Origin: Anaerolineae bacterium
GTDB lineage: Bacteria; Chloroflexota; Anaerolineae; Aggregatilineales; UBA3940
Length of the DNA: 64,000 nucleotides
Direction of reading: 5' to 3'
NCBI GenBank assembly: GCA_016926255.1
Contig: JAFGOY010000058.1
Coordinates: 1 to 64,000 of the forward strand
Shown here piece after piece: positions 34,883 through 44,363 of the stretch (the stretch's first letter is position 1; each line of letters opens with the position of its first letter). The notes beneath the pieces are model-generated. The model worked only from the letters and a program-made list of their open reading frames with translations. It made no database searches and was not told where the DNA came from. A program made the translations under genes and the position numbers.

Positions 34883-35773
34883 ATGGCTCAGAAAGTTGGC
34901 TATATCGGACTTGGATTGATCGGTGCGCCGATGGCTCGCAACCTATTGAAAGCGGGGCATGAGGTTGTCGTCCACAACCGCAGCCGGGGGATTGTTGACG
35001 AGTTGGTGAGCGAGGGGGCCATCGAAGCTTATTCACCTGCAGAAGTCGCCCGGCAGGTCGAGGTTGTCTTTACCTGCCTGCCGGACTCGCCCGATGTCGA
35101 ACGGGTAGCCCTGGGGCCGGATGGCATCATCGAAGGGGCGCACGAGGGCCTGATCCATGTCGATCACAGCACGATCAAACCGGAAAGCGCCAAGCTGATC
35201 GCCGAAAAGCTTGGCGAGGCTGGCATTCGCTGCCTCGATGCACCGGTTTCTGGTGGGGATATCGGCGCGAAGGCGGGGACACTCGCGATCATGGTCGGCG
35301 GCCCGCATGAAACGTTTGAAGCCGTTCTCCCGCTTTTCAAGGCGACGGGCAAGACGATCACCCATATCGGGGAGAGTGGGGCAGGCCAGGCGGCCAAAGC
35401 CTGCAACCAGATCATGTGTGCCGCGCAGATGGTGGCAATGTCTGAACTGCTTGTGCTGGCCGAAAAATCAGGCGCGGACCCGGAAAAGGTAATCGAGGCG
35501 ATTAAAGGTGGGGCGGCCCAGTGCTGGACGCTCGATACCAAGCCGCAGCGTATTTTTGCCGGTAATCGGGAGCCGGGGTTCAAAGCCTATATGCAGCATA
35601 AAGACCTGGGGATCGTGCTCGATACGGCCCGCACCTATGGCGCGTCCCTGCCGGTAACCGCCGTGATCACCCAACTGTTCGAAGCCATGCTGCAAAATGG
35701 CCTCGGCGACCTGGATAACAGTGCCGTTCTGGGCATTCTCGAAATGATGAGCAATACGAAAGTTGGCCCCTGA
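34883..35773 (+). CDS. NAD(P)-dependent beta-hydroxyacid dehydrogenase (HIBADH/GarR family)
   Basis: The 296-aa enzyme has an N-terminal Rossmann motif (VGYIGLGLIGAPMARNLLKAGH) and the family signature DAPVSGGDIGAKAGTLAIMVGG. The catalytic Lys lies in GAGQAAKACNQIM, and the substrate-binding HKDLGIVLDTA comes near the C terminus. Family members oxidise 3-hydroxyisobutyrate, reduce tartronate semialdehyde, or reduce succinic or glyoxylic semialdehydes. The sequence alone does not choose among these. GGAGAAAGGA precedes the ATG at good spacing. Monocistronic. Confidence 0.9.
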   Translation: MAQKVGYIGLGLIGAPMARNLLKAGHEVVVHNRSRGIVDELVSEGAIEAYSPAEVARQVEVVFTCLPDSPDVERVALGPDGIIEGAHEGLIHVDHSTIKPESAKLIAEKLGEAGIRCLDAPVSGGDIGAKAGTLAIMVGGPHETFEAVLPLFKATGKTITHIGESGAGQAAKACNQIMCAAQMVAMSELLVLAEKSGADPEKVIEAIKGGAAQCWTLDTKPQRIFAGNREPGFKAYMQHKDLGIVLDTARTYGASLPVTAVITQLFEAMLQNGLGDLDNSAVLGILEMMSNTKVGP

Positions 35774-35812
35774 GAAAGTGGGGCTTACGTCGCATAGAAA
35801 CGCCCGCTGCGG

Positions 35813-35818
35813 TATAAT
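35813..35818 (+). promoter_or_regulatory. -10 element 9 nt before a start codon
   Basis: TATAAT (35813-35818) precedes ATG 35828 by 9 nt. An AGGGG at 35821-35825 is too close to the ATG to be a normal ribosome site, so the transcript may be leaderless. Confidence 0.4.
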
Positions 35819-35827
35819 AAAGGGGTC

Positions 35828-36835
35828 ATGGAAAGCGAAAAAGCGAACACGCCGACGCCTCCGGTCGGCGTTATTGAATCACTTACCAGGGGATTTGAAA
35901 CAGTAGCGGGCAGCCTCGTGCTGATTTTGCTTCCGCTGCTGCTCGATCTCTTTTTATGGGTCGGGCCAAGGCTGGATTTCAGACCTGCTTTCGCGTCCTA
36001 TTATTATGATCTATGGGAACCGATGGTCGCTTCCATGGATACCGAAATGCAGAGCGGCCTGAAGCAGTTCGGCGATCAGATATTGGAACTGTCGGAGACT
36101 ATGCCCGACCAGTATTTACCGATCTTTGGGATGCCCTCACTGATGGCCTGGCGCGAAGCCGAGCCGCTGCCCTTTGGCTACATTCCACCTGTATGGGAAG
36201 TGCGCACCTCGGTTGATGTTTTAGGCGCGAATGTTCTATCGCTGCTGGCGGGTTTTGTGCTGTTTGGCTGCTATATCACCGTCATTGCTGAGCGGGTGAA
36301 GAGTGGCAAAACGAAATTCGGCAGGGTACTGGCCCGACTGCCGATCAACCTGATCTGGCTGGGATTGTTCTTCGTCACGGCGTTCATCATACTGTTTCTC
36401 ATTTACATTCCCTTCCTTCTTGTCTCGGCCAGTTTTCTCCTCGTTTCAGAATTGTTGTCCGCAGTGATTAACTTCCTGGGATTGATCCTGATATTCTGGA
36501 TCGCAGCCTATGTCGTTTTTACGATTCACGGCATCTTCCTGAACGAAAGAGGACTGTTCAGGTCTCTATGGGACAGCATCCGAGTTGTGCAGTGGAACAT
36601 GCCGCAGACGATTACGTTGTTCTTGCTGGTCGCCATCCTCAGTACGGCGCTTTCTCGTATCTGGCTGCTGGCCCCGGTCGGCTCGTGGACGGCTCTTCTG
36701 GCAATTGGGGGGAATGCTTTCGTCCAAACCGGACTGATCGCCGCCACGTTTTTCTACTATAAAGATCGCTACAGATACTGGCAGGAAAGCCGTGCCGAAA
36801 TGCTGGCGAGACTTGAACAGCATAGGATTCAATAA
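35828..36835 (+). CDS. Uncharacterised multi-pass membrane protein
   Basis: A 335-aa protein with one hydrophobic segment near residues 27-46 (GSLVLILLPLLLDLFLWV), a roughly 90-residue extracytoplasmic region, then about five more membrane segments from residue 130 to 305 and a basic tail. It lies 41 bp before gyrB in the same direction and could be co-transcribed with it. I recognise no family or motif that suggests a function. Confidence 0.75.
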   Translation: MESEKANTPTPPVGVIESLTRGFETVAGSLVLILLPLLLDLFLWVGPRLDFRPAFASYYYDLWEPMVASMDTEMQSGLKQFGDQILELSETMPDQYLPIFGMPSLMAWREAEPLPFGYIPPVWEVRTSVDVLGANVLSLLAGFVLFGCYITVIAERVKSGKTKFGRVLARLPINLIWLGLFFVTAFIILFLIYIPFLLVSASFLLVSELLSAVINFLGLILIFWIAAYVVFTIHGIFLNERGLFRSLWDSIRVVQWNMPQTITLFLLVAILSTALSRIWLLAPVGSWTALLAIGGNAFVQTGLIAATFFYYKDRYRYWQESRAEMLARLEQHRIQ

Positions 36836-36876
36836 AGTACGATTTGACTTTTATCTGGATTAGATAAGGAAACACT

Positions 36877-38820
36877 ATGGCCCGTAATGCGCAGCCAAAC
36901 GACGTCAAATATGATGAGACCACAATCGAGCACCTCAGTGGTCTTGAAGCCGTTCGCCGTCGGCCTGGTATGTACGTTGGCGGCACGGATATCAAGGCGC
37001 TGCATCACCTAGTCTACGAGGTCGTCGACAACTCAATTGACGAGGTGTTGGCCGGTTACTGCGACACGATCTGGATTTTGCTTCGCAAAGATGGCGGTGT
37101 TGAGGTATGGGATAATGGGCGAGGTATTCCGGTTGGCATCCATCCCACCGAAGGCGTCTCGACTTTGCAGCTTGTCATGACGGAACTGCACGCTGGTGGT
37201 AAGTTTGGAGACAGTGCCTACAAAGTGTCTGGCGGTCTTCACGGTGTCGGTGTGACGGCTGTCAATGCGCTTTCATACGGCTGCGAGGTCAGCGTCAAGT
37301 CCGGGGACGGGTATCTGTACCGCCAGCGCTACAAAAGAGGGCAGCCTGTAACCGAAGTGGAACGAGTCGAGGAAGTAACCGATGGATCGACCGGAACGAC
37401 CACCATCTTCTGGCCCGACCGCGATATTTTCCCCGATACCGAGTTTCGTTTTGAGACGCTGATGCAGCGTTTTCGCGAGATGGCGTTCGTCACGCGCGGC
37501 GTGACCATTCACCTGACCGATGAACGTGCCGAGCCTTTCCCCAAGGAAATCTCCTTTTACTTTGAGGGTGGGATCGGCTCCTTTGTGCGCTACCTGAACC
37601 GCCACCGTAAGCCCATTCATGACGTCGTTTTCGCCGACCAATCCTTCGAAGTGGAAGGCATTGGTGAGATAGAAGTCGAAGTTGCCGTCCAATATGCTGA
37701 TTACTACGCCGATTCGGTTCTTGCCTTCGCCAATACGATCAATACACCTGATGGTGGCACCCACCTCGAAGGTCTCCGGGCCGCACTGACCCGTGCGATC
37801 AACTTCTATGGCCGCAAGGCAGGCGCATTAAAAGAAAACGATACCAACTTTTCCGGCGACGATACCCGGGAAGGATTGACGGCCATCGTCAGCATCAAAC
37901 ATCCCGATCCACAGTTCGAGAGCCAGACCAAAGTCAAATTGATGAACTCTGAAGTCAAGGGGCTGGTTCAGTCGCTGGTCAATGATGCTTTTGGTGAGTT
38001 CCTCCAGACTGACTCGCGCGGGGCCAGGGCGATTTATGACAAGTGCCTGACTTCGGCCAGGGCGCGCATCGCCTCCAAACGTGCGCGTGACCTGATCCGC
38101 AGCAGCCCGCTTCAAAGCACCACTCTGCCCGGTAAGCTGGCCGACTGCTCGTCGAAGGATGCGGCAAGTTCTGAGCTGTATATCGTCGAGGGTGACAGCG
38201 CGGGCGGCAGCGCCAAGCAGGGCCGTGATCGTCACTTCCAGGCGATCCTGCCGCTGCGCGGGAAGATTCTCAACACCGAGCGCGCTCGCCTTGACCGCGT
38301 ACTGGATAACAAAGAAATCCAGGCGCTAATCTCGGCGCTGGGCGTCGGCATTGGCGAGGAATTTGATCTCAGCAAGCTGCGCTACGGGCGGGTGATCATC
38401 ATGACCGACGCCGACGTGGACGGTGCGCATATCCGCACCCTGCTGCTGACATTCTTTTTCCGCTATATGCCGGAGTTGATCGAAGAGGGGCATCTATATA
38501 TCGCCCAGCCGCCGCTTTACCTGATCAAGAGCGGGAAAAAACGCGAATATGCGTATACCGAAAACGAAAAGGATAAATTGTTCAGGCAGTTTGGTGACCG
38601 GAAGATCGATCTCCAGCGGTACAAGGGTCTTGGTGAGATGAACCCTGATCAGCTCTGGGAAACGACCATGGACCCGGAGAACCGGATTCTGCTCCTGGTC
38701 TCGATTGAAGATGCCGCCGCCGCCGACCGCACCTTCGATATGCTGATGGGCAGCAGCGTGCCGCCGCGCCGGAAATATATTATCACCCATGCCAAGAGCG
38801 TGAGGAACCTCGATATTTAG
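36877..38820 (+). CDS. gyrB: DNA gyrase subunit B
   Basis: The 647-aa ATPase subunit of gyrase has the GHKL ATP-binding domain ([50 protein letters not shown]), the transducer domain, and the Toprim domain with [23 protein letters not shown] and [12 protein letters not shown]. It ends with [19 protein letters not shown], needed for GyrA contact. The size is that of a standard GyrB without the extra Gram-negative insert. The topoisomerase IV subunit ParE is possible, but gyrase is favoured by the motif set. ATAAGGA precedes the ATG. It lies about 29 kb from dnaA. Confidence 0.95.
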   Translation: MARNAQPNDVKYDETTIEHLSGLEAVRRRPGMYVGGTDIKALHHLVYEVVDNSIDEVLAGYCDTIWILLRKDGGVEVWDNGRGIPVGIHPTEGVSTLQLVMTELHAGGKFGDSAYKVSGGLHGVGVTAVNALSYGCEVSVKSGDGYLYRQRYKRGQPVTEVERVEEVTDGSTGTTTIFWPDRDIFPDTEFRFETLMQRFREMAFVTRGVTIHLTDERAEPFPKEISFYFEGGIGSFVRYLNRHRKPIHDVVFADQSFEVEGIGEIEVEVAVQYADYYADSVLAFANTINTPDGGTHLEGLRAALTRAINFYGRKAGALKENDTNFSGDDTREGLTAIVSIKHPDPQFESQTKVKLMNSEVKGLVQSLVNDAFGEFLQTDSRGARAIYDKCLTSARARIASKRARDLIRSSPLQSTTLPGKLADCSSKDAASSELYIVEGDSAGGSAKQGRDRHFQAILPLRGKILNTERARLDRVLDNKEIQALISALGVGIGEEFDLSKLRYGRVIIMTDADVDGAHIRTLLLTFFFRYMPELIEEGHLYIAQPPLYLIKSGKKREYAYTENEKDKLFRQFGDRKIDLQRYKGLGEMNPDQLWETTMDPENRILLLVSIEDAAAADRTFDMLMGSSVPPRRKYIITHAKSVRNLDI

Positions 38821-38845
38821 AGTACCATGTGAGAATGAAACACAA

Positions 38846-38873
38846 AGAGCAGCCGCCGGGCTGCTCTCTTCTT
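38846..38873 (+). terminator. gyrB terminator
   Basis: AGAGCAGCC (38846-38854) pairs with GGCTGCTCT (38859-38867) around GCCG and is followed by CTTCTTT. Confidence 0.8.
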
Positions 38874-38958
38874 TCCTCTATCCAAACGCCTCTGTATTTG
38901 TTATCATGGCGGCGTATCAGGGAACATTAAATATCGTTCAAGAAAGGGTTCCTGATTG

Positions 38959-39579
38959 ATGTCTATCCGCATCCACCCCACCGCTGAAGTGTCGGAGCAG
39001 GCCAATATTGGCGAAGGTACTTCCATCTGGCACCAGTCTCAGGTCCGAGAGAATGCCACGCTGGGAAAAAATTGTGTGATCAGCAAAGGCGTCTATATCG
39101 ACTTCAATGTTCAGATCGGCGATAATGTCAAAGTGCAAAACTACGTCTCTGTCTATCACGGTGTTACACTTGAAGATGGTGTTTTTGTCGGCCCGCACGC
39201 CTGCTTTACCAACGATCTCCGCCCACGTGCGATCAATGCCGATGGCTCGCTGAAATCCGCCGATGACTGGGTATTGTCGAAAACCCTGATCCGCACCGGG
39301 GCGGCTATCGGCGCGAACTCGACCATTGTCTGCGGTGTGACCGTTGGTCGCTGGGCAATGATCGGTTCAGGCAGTGTCGTCACCCACGACGTCCCGGACT
39401 ACGGACTGGTTTACGGTAATCCGGCCAAACTGCATGGGTTTGTCACGCCGGGCGGCGAACGGGCCACCGAAGTCGTTGACCTGAGCCCGGACGAAGCGGG
39501 TAATATCAAACTAGCCGGGCCGGAAAGCAAAGAAGAAATTCTGGTTCCCTTATCGCTTTACCAGCAGATCTCAAAATAA
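38959..39579 (+). CDS. wbpD: Acyltransferase of the WbpD/WlbB type (UDP-3-amino-sugar uronate N-acetyltransferase)
   Basis: The 206-aa left-handed beta-helix acetyltransferase is built of hexapeptide repeats (ANIGEGTSIW, NCVISKGVYIDFNVQIGDNVKVQN, GAAIGANSTIVCGVTVGRWAMIG). It has the loop containing PHACFTNDLRPRA that is typical of WbpD/WlbB. These enzymes acetylate the 3-amino group of UDP-GlcNAc(3N)A. A C-terminal tail of about 40 residues is added. ATG 38959 is favoured because a purine-rich AAGAAAGGG precedes it, although TTG 38956 is also in frame. It is followed by the aminotransferase, oxidoreductase and dehydrogenase of the same pathway, which strongly supports the assignment. Confidence 0.82.
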   Translation: MSIRIHPTAEVSEQANIGEGTSIWHQSQVRENATLGKNCVISKGVYIDFNVQIGDNVKVQNYVSVYHGVTLEDGVFVGPHACFTNDLRPRAINADGSLKSADDWVLSKTLIRTGAAIGANSTIVCGVTVGRWAMIGSGSVVTHDVPDYGLVYGNPAKLHGFVTPGGERATEVVDLSPDEAGNIKLAGPESKEEILVPLSLYQQISK

Positions 39580-39590
39580 AAGGTTAACTT

Positions 39591-40676
39591 ATGATCTACA
39601 TCTCCAAGCCCTATATTGGTGAAGAAGAAAAACAGGCTGTGCTCGAAGTTCTCGAATCGGGGATGCTCGCCCAGGGCAAGCGCACAGCTGAATTCGAAGA
39701 GAAGTTCGCCGCTGTCTGCCAGACCAAGCACGCGATTGCCACCTCGTCAGGCACAACGGCTCTCCAGATAGCATTGATGGCCCACGACATCGGCCCTGGA
39801 GATGAAGTCATCACCACTCCGTTTACTTTCATTGCAACAGTGAATTGCATCCTTTTTGTCGGTGCAAAGCCGGTCCTCGTCGATATTGAAGAAGAGACCT
39901 ACAACATCGACCCGGCCCAAATCGAAGCGGCAGTCACGCCCAGGACTAAAGCCATTCTCCCGGTGCATCTCTATGGCTATATCTGTGATATGGACGCCAT
40001 CATGGATATTGCGAAGAGGCACAACCTGCTCATCATCGAGGACGCGGCTCAGGCGGTTGGCGCTGAATACAATGGAAAGCGTGCGGGGAGCTTTGGCACC
40101 GGCTGCTTCAGCCTGTATGCGACCAAGAACGTGATGAGCGGTGAAGGGGGGATGATCACCACCTCGGATGATGATTTCGCCCACTGTTGCCAGATGATCC
40201 GCAATCATGGGATGGAACGCCGTTATCATCACGATATGCTGGGCTACAACTTCCGCACCAGCGACATCCATTCGGCGATTGGCTCTGTGCAGATGGATCG
40301 CCTGGAGGCGTTCACCGAGAAGCGCATCGCCAATGCTGCTTACCTTAATGAGCATATCACGGGTGTGATCACCCCGGCGGTGCGTGAAGGATATAAGCAC
40401 GTCTGGCACCAGTACACCGTCCGTGTCCGCGATGCCGCCTCGGACGGCTCGACTCGTGACGCGGCCATCGAAAAACTGCGTGAGAACGGTGTCGCCCCCG
40501 GCATTTTCTATCCAATCCCGGCCCATAAACATGCCTATCTGCGTGATTACGGCGTCGAGGAGGTCAGCCTGCCGGTTGCCGAAAAATTGGCTGCTGAAGT
40601 GATGTCACTGCCGATCCACCCCCAACTGACCCAGGAAGAACTGGCGAAGATCGTTGAGGAGGTGAACAAGCTATGA
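39591..40676 (+). CDS. wbpE: PLP-dependent sugar aminotransferase, WbpE-like (DegT/DnrJ/EryC1 family)
   Basis: A 361-aa fold-type I aminotransferase. TSSGTTALQIALMA and DEVITTPFTFIATVN bind PLP, IIEDAAQAVGAEYNGKRAGSFG supplies the cofactor Asp, and the Schiff-base Lys lies in SLYATKNVMSGEGG. In the WbpA/B/E/D pathway it would add an amino group to C3 of UDP-3-keto-GlcNAcA, using glutamate. AAAAGG precedes the ATG. Its stop overlaps the next ATG by 4 nt. The exact sugar substrate is inferred from the neighbours. Confidence 0.88.
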   Translation: MIYISKPYIGEEEKQAVLEVLESGMLAQGKRTAEFEEKFAAVCQTKHAIATSSGTTALQIALMAHDIGPGDEVITTPFTFIATVNCILFVGAKPVLVDIEEETYNIDPAQIEAAVTPRTKAILPVHLYGYICDMDAIMDIAKRHNLLIIEDAAQAVGAEYNGKRAGSFGTGCFSLYATKNVMSGEGGMITTSDDDFAHCCQMIRNHGMERRYHHDMLGYNFRTSDIHSAIGSVQMDRLEAFTEKRIANAAYLNEHITGVITPAVREGYKHVWHQYTVRVRDAASDGSTRDAAIEKLRENGVAPGIFYPIPAHKHAYLRDYGVEEVSLPVAEKLAAEVMSLPIHPQLTQEELAKIVEEVNKL

Positions 40677-41677
40677 GATCGAAAGCCGCAGTTATCGGCG
40701 TCGGGGCGATGGGCCATCACCATGCTCGCGTATACGCCGAAATCCCGGATGTTGAACTGGTTGGTGTGGCCGACATGAACGAAGAAGCCGCCCGGTCGAT
40801 CGGTGATCGGTTTGGCAGCACCGCTTATACCGACTATCACCAACTGCTGGACGAACAAAAGCCGGATGCGGTCACCATTGCCGTTCCAACCGTCGAGCAT
40901 CTGAAGGTGGCTCTTGACGTTATCGAGCGGGGCATCCACCTGTTGATCGAAAAGCCGATTGCCCACTCGGTCGAAGATGGACAGAAAATCATTGATGCCG
41001 CAAAAAGCGCCGGAGTGAAGCTGATGATCGGCCACATCGAGCGATTCAACCCGGCGGTGGCAGCCCTGAAAGAACATATCAACCAGGGTGAATTGGGGCG
41101 TGTTTTCGAGATGGACGCTCGCAGGCAGGGGCCGTTTCCGGCCCGCGTGCGTGACGTGGGCGTGGTGATCGACCTAGCTGTCCACGATGTCGACGTGATG
41201 CGTTATGTGTGTGATGCCGATGTCACCCGCGTTTACGCAGAAACAGAGCGCCGGATTCACAGTCAACACGAGGATTTGTTGAGCGGTTTGCTTCGTTTCG
41301 ATAATGACTCGGTCGGAACGCTGACAATCAACTGGTTGACCCCGACCAAGGTGCGTGAATTGTACGTTACCGGCGAGCTGGGTATGTTCCGCGTGGATTA
41401 TCTCACACAGGACCTCTATTTTTTCGAGAATGCCACTGCCCAGGGTGCTCAATGGGAGACACTCCGCATACTGCGCGGTGTCAGCGAAGGCCGGATGATC
41501 CGGCATGTTGTCGCCAAGCGCGAGCCGCTCCGTGCCGAGTTGGAAGCGTTCTTGGCGTCTGTTCGGGATGAAGCCCTCGTTCCCGTCAGCGGCGAAGATG
41601 GCCTGAAGGCGCTGCAAATCGCCCAAGCAATTGTCCACTCCGGGCAAACTAACCAGGCTGTCACATTCAACGGCTGA
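40673..41677 (+). CDS. wbpB: Gfo/Idh/MocA oxidoreductase, WbpB-like UDP-sugar 3-dehydrogenase
   Basis: The 334-aa enzyme has an N-terminal Rossmann fold (AAVIGVGAMGHHHARVYAEI) and the family's EKPIAHS motif with the catalytic Lys, then a C-terminal alpha/beta domain with GVVIDLAVHDVDVMRYV containing the Asp and His of the active site. In this pathway WbpB oxidises C3 of UDP-GlcNAcA, with NAD+ recycled by 2-oxoglutarate. It is translationally coupled to the aminotransferase (ATGA overlap) and followed 3 nt later by the dehydrogenase. Confidence 0.85.
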   Translation: MRSKAAVIGVGAMGHHHARVYAEIPDVELVGVADMNEEAARSIGDRFGSTAYTDYHQLLDEQKPDAVTIAVPTVEHLKVALDVIERGIHLLIEKPIAHSVEDGQKIIDAAKSAGVKLMIGHIERFNPAVAALKEHINQGELGRVFEMDARRQGPFPARVRDVGVVIDLAVHDVDVMRYVCDADVTRVYAETERRIHSQHEDLLSGLLRFDNDSVGTLTINWLTPTKVRELYVTGELGMFRVDYLTQDLYFFENATAQGAQWETLRILRGVSEGRMIRHVVAKREPLRAELEAFLASVRDEALVPVSGEDGLKALQIAQAIVHSGQTNQAVTFNG

Positions 41678-41679
41678 AT

Positions 41680-43008
41680 ATGACTATTCGGACACTCCAC
41701 CAGAAGATCGAGGATAAGACGGCCAGAATAGGCGTCATCGGGCTTGGCTATGTCGGGCTGCCCGCCGCCTGTATGTTCGCCGATGCCGGGTTCGCCGTGA
41801 CCGGCGTTGACGTCAAGCCGGATCGCGTCGATCTGATCAATCAGGGCCAATCACCGATTGAAGGTGATGAACCTGGGTTGGCCGAACTACTTACTAAAGT
41901 CGTCGAGATGGGGAAATTCCGAGCGACTGCCGATTATGATGCGCTGCGTGAGGCTGATATCGTCCTGATCGTGGTTGAAACCCCGGTCGACGACACCGAC
42001 CATAAGCCGCGCTATGCGGCACTGCAGTCGGCCTGTCGGAGTCTGGGGGCGGTCCTCAAAGATGATGCGCTGGTGATCTGCGAATCGACCGTCGCACCAG
42101 GTACGGTCGACGGGTTGATCGGCCCTACGCTCGAAGAAGTTTCCGGAAAGAAGGCCAACACCGATTTTTACCTCGGTGCCTGTCCGGAGCGGGTGATGCC
42201 GGGCAAGCTGCTCGCCAACCTTCGGGGAGTCAGCCGGGTTTGCGGGGGAAGCACCTCGGAGACGGCTCGTGCGATGGTTTCGCTGTACAGCCATATCGTC
42301 GAGGCCGACCTGGACGCGGCGGATGTCATCACGGCGGAACTGGTCAAGACGACCGAAAACGCCTACCGGGATGTGCAGATTGGCTTTGCCAATGAAGTCG
42401 CCATGATTTGTGAGGCCAACGGTGCGAACGTCTGGCACGTCAGGGAGTTGGTGAACAAGTCGCCTTTCCGGAATATGCACCTGCCCGGTGCCGGAGTGGG
42501 TGGTCACTGCATTCCCAAAGACCCCTGGTTGCTGGCTTTTGCGGCCCCCGACGATGTTGATCTGCGGATCATCCCCTCGGCACGTGCGGTCAACGATGGA
42601 ATGCCGCTCCATATTCTCAAACTGGCGGAAAAGGCGCTTGCCAGCCATGATCACAGTTTAGTCGATGCGCGCCTCGCTGTGCTGGGCTATGCCTATCTCG
42701 AGGAAAGTGACGATACCCGCAACAGCCCCTCCGCAATCCTGGTCGAACAACTGGAGAAACTGGGCATTGACCACATGATCCACGATCCCTGGGTCGATGC
42801 ATACAAAGGTGATTTGTTCGAGCGAATCGGTGGGTGCGATGCGGCGATTATTATGGTCAAACATGCCGCCTATCGTGATATGGACCTCGAATCTTTAAAG
42901 GACTCACTTCGAACGCCAATTCTTATCGATGGGCGGGGCCTGCTCGACCCAGAGCAGGTTCAGGCGGCGGGCCTGACCTACTATGGAATCGGGCGTGGGG
43001 ATATTTAA
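41680..43008 (+). CDS. wbpA: Nucleotide-sugar 6-dehydrogenase, WbpA/WecC type
   Basis: The 442-aa UDP-glucose/UDP-GlcNAc dehydrogenase family enzyme has the Rossmann motif IGVIGLGYVGLPAACMFADAG, the active-site segments VLICESTVAPGTVD-like and LVKTTENAYRDVQIGFANE, the catalytic Cys in GAGVGGHCIPKDPW, and the C-terminal UDP-binding domain. It oxidises C6 of UDP-HexNAc to the uronate in two NAD+-dependent steps. Next to wbpB/E/D homologues it most likely makes UDP-GlcNAcA; UDP-ManNAc dehydrogenase (WecC) is the main alternative. It ends a tight four-gene operon facing a convergent ATP-grasp gene. Confidence 0.88.
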   Translation: MTIRTLHQKIEDKTARIGVIGLGYVGLPAACMFADAGFAVTGVDVKPDRVDLINQGQSPIEGDEPGLAELLTKVVEMGKFRATADYDALREADIVLIVVETPVDDTDHKPRYAALQSACRSLGAVLKDDALVICESTVAPGTVDGLIGPTLEEVSGKKANTDFYLGACPERVMPGKLLANLRGVSRVCGGSTSETARAMVSLYSHIVEADLDAADVITAELVKTTENAYRDVQIGFANEVAMICEANGANVWHVRELVNKSPFRNMHLPGAGVGGHCIPKDPWLLAFAAPDDVDLRIIPSARAVNDGMPLHILKLAEKALASHDHSLVDARLAVLGYAYLEESDDTRNSPSAILVEQLEKLGIDHMIHDPWVDAYKGDLFERIGGCDAAIIMVKHAAYRDMDLESLKDSLRTPILIDGRGLLDPEQVQAAGLTYYGIGRGDI

Positions 43009-43074
43009 TGTTGGGTAAAATACTGATGCCTGATGAATGGCAGGTCGATAAGTCGATATTGGGCCTATCGCCTT

Positions 43075-44310
43075 CTATGGCATAAACTTGTTGTCCCCCG
43101 TGCGGTTGATGTAGCGCCTTTCAAGGTTCGCATTAACGTTCGTTACTTGCCCGCTCAACAGGCTGCCGATGGTATAGAAAATGCGTACCAGGTCCGGGCG
43201 TAAATCCTGCCAATCCAGGTCATGATGAGTTACCTCGTACTGCCTGAGATGACGTACTTCCTCAATCCCAAATTCCTTTAACATTTGCAGTTTGGCTAAA
43301 GTGGACTGCGGGAAGCGGAAATTATAGCGGACATTAGCCGGATAATCCCGGTTGCGTTCAACCGGGCGGCCCATTATCAAGTTGCGGATCATACCGGGGA
43401 AGTTCATACCGACTTTAATTGACAGGTCAAGCGTCCCCCACAGCTTGGGGTTGATCTCGATCAGCTTGTACCGTCCATCACGGGGATCGTACTTGAATTC
43501 GATCTGAGCCGGGCCGTGCCATTCAAGTTCGGTAAGCAACCGCCTCGCGAGTTCGGCCAGCCGGGGATCATCTGTTGTGACATTCACCGCTCCTACGCCG
43601 CCATAGATCGGGTACATCACCTGCCGTACCTGAGTCAGCAGATTGACGACCTCACCGTGATCGGTTAGCGAACACACATCGTGGATGAACCCGGGAATGA
43701 ATTCCTGGATCAGTGGAGCGTCATAGTCCCGGGCACCCGTTGTGGCGGTGAAGGAAGTAATCTCCTCATATTTTGCTAGCAGTTCATCCCTTGAGTTCGC
43801 ATACCGCAGCCCTTTATCGACCAGTGCTCCGCTTCTGGCCTTGACCACTACCGGGTAGGTGACCTCTTTGGCAATCGCGTCCAGGTCATTGTCGGTGTAA
43901 TCAGTATATACTCGCGGTGCATCGATTCCGATCTTCTCGCAGAAGCGAGTGGTTTGCAGCTTATCGTGCGCAATGTTGAAGATGTGTTCTTCCGGCAGCA
44001 TGAAGGGAATATGCTCGCCAATTTCCTCCGCGTGCTTCACAACGGCGTAGCAGGAATCGTTTCCGAAGGGAAGCAGTAAATCGTAGTCGTTTTCCCGGCA
44101 TAGATCAATGACGTCCTGTGCGAACTGGGTATCGTCGTCTGCTGCCGATGTGATCTGGTAGAACCGATTGACATGTTTACTCAGGAAGAAGTGACGCCAG
44201 ACAAAATTGAGATGCCAGGCCAGGTCACAGGTATCACCTTCCTGACTCAGTGCTTTGATTCCGGCCCCGGCTGACACGCCGGGCAGATTCGGGACTAGGA
44301 TTCGGGCCAT
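43075..44310 (-). CDS. ATP-grasp enzyme, carbamoyl-phosphate-synthase-like
   Basis: A 411-aa protein with an N-terminal pre-ATP-grasp domain (ARILVPNLPGVSAGAGIKAL) and an ATP-grasp core. VTYPVVVKARSGALVDKG is the ATP-binding Lys loop, PLIQEFIPG the hinge, and GPAQIEFKYDPRDGRYKLIEINPKLWG carries the Glu and Asn metal ligands. These ligases join a carboxylate to an amine through an acyl-phosphate. Family members occur in polysaccharide and peptide-conjugate clusters, but the substrate here is unknown. It is the last gene of a leftward group with the ABC transporter, 53 bp after the ATPase gene. Confidence 0.82.
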   Translation of the reverse strand: MARILVPNLPGVSAGAGIKALSQEGDTCDLAWHLNFVWRHFFLSKHVNRFYQITSAADDDTQFAQDVIDLCRENDYDLLLPFGNDSCYAVVKHAEEIGEHIPFMLPEEHIFNIAHDKLQTTRFCEKIGIDAPRVYTDYTDNDLDAIAKEVTYPVVVKARSGALVDKGLRYANSRDELLAKYEEITSFTATTGARDYDAPLIQEFIPGFIHDVCSLTDHGEVVNLLTQVRQVMYPIYGGVGAVNVTTDDPRLAELARRLLTELEWHGPAQIEFKYDPRDGRYKLIEINPKLWGTLDLSIKVGMNFPGMIRNLIMGRPVERNRDYPANVRYNFRFPQSTLAKLQMLKEFGIEEVRHLRQYEVTHHDLDWQDLRPDLVRIFYTIGSLLSGQVTNVNANLERRYINRTGDNKFMP

Positions 44311-44363
44311 GAGTTCTCCAGATGACAGTTATGAGTAATTCTGGTTGGCAATGCATTCCGGGG

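Noticed and set aside
39747-40532. 261-codon frame antisense to the sugar aminotransferase
   Set aside because: It overlaps the conserved aminotransferase completely and shows no motifs or ribosome site.
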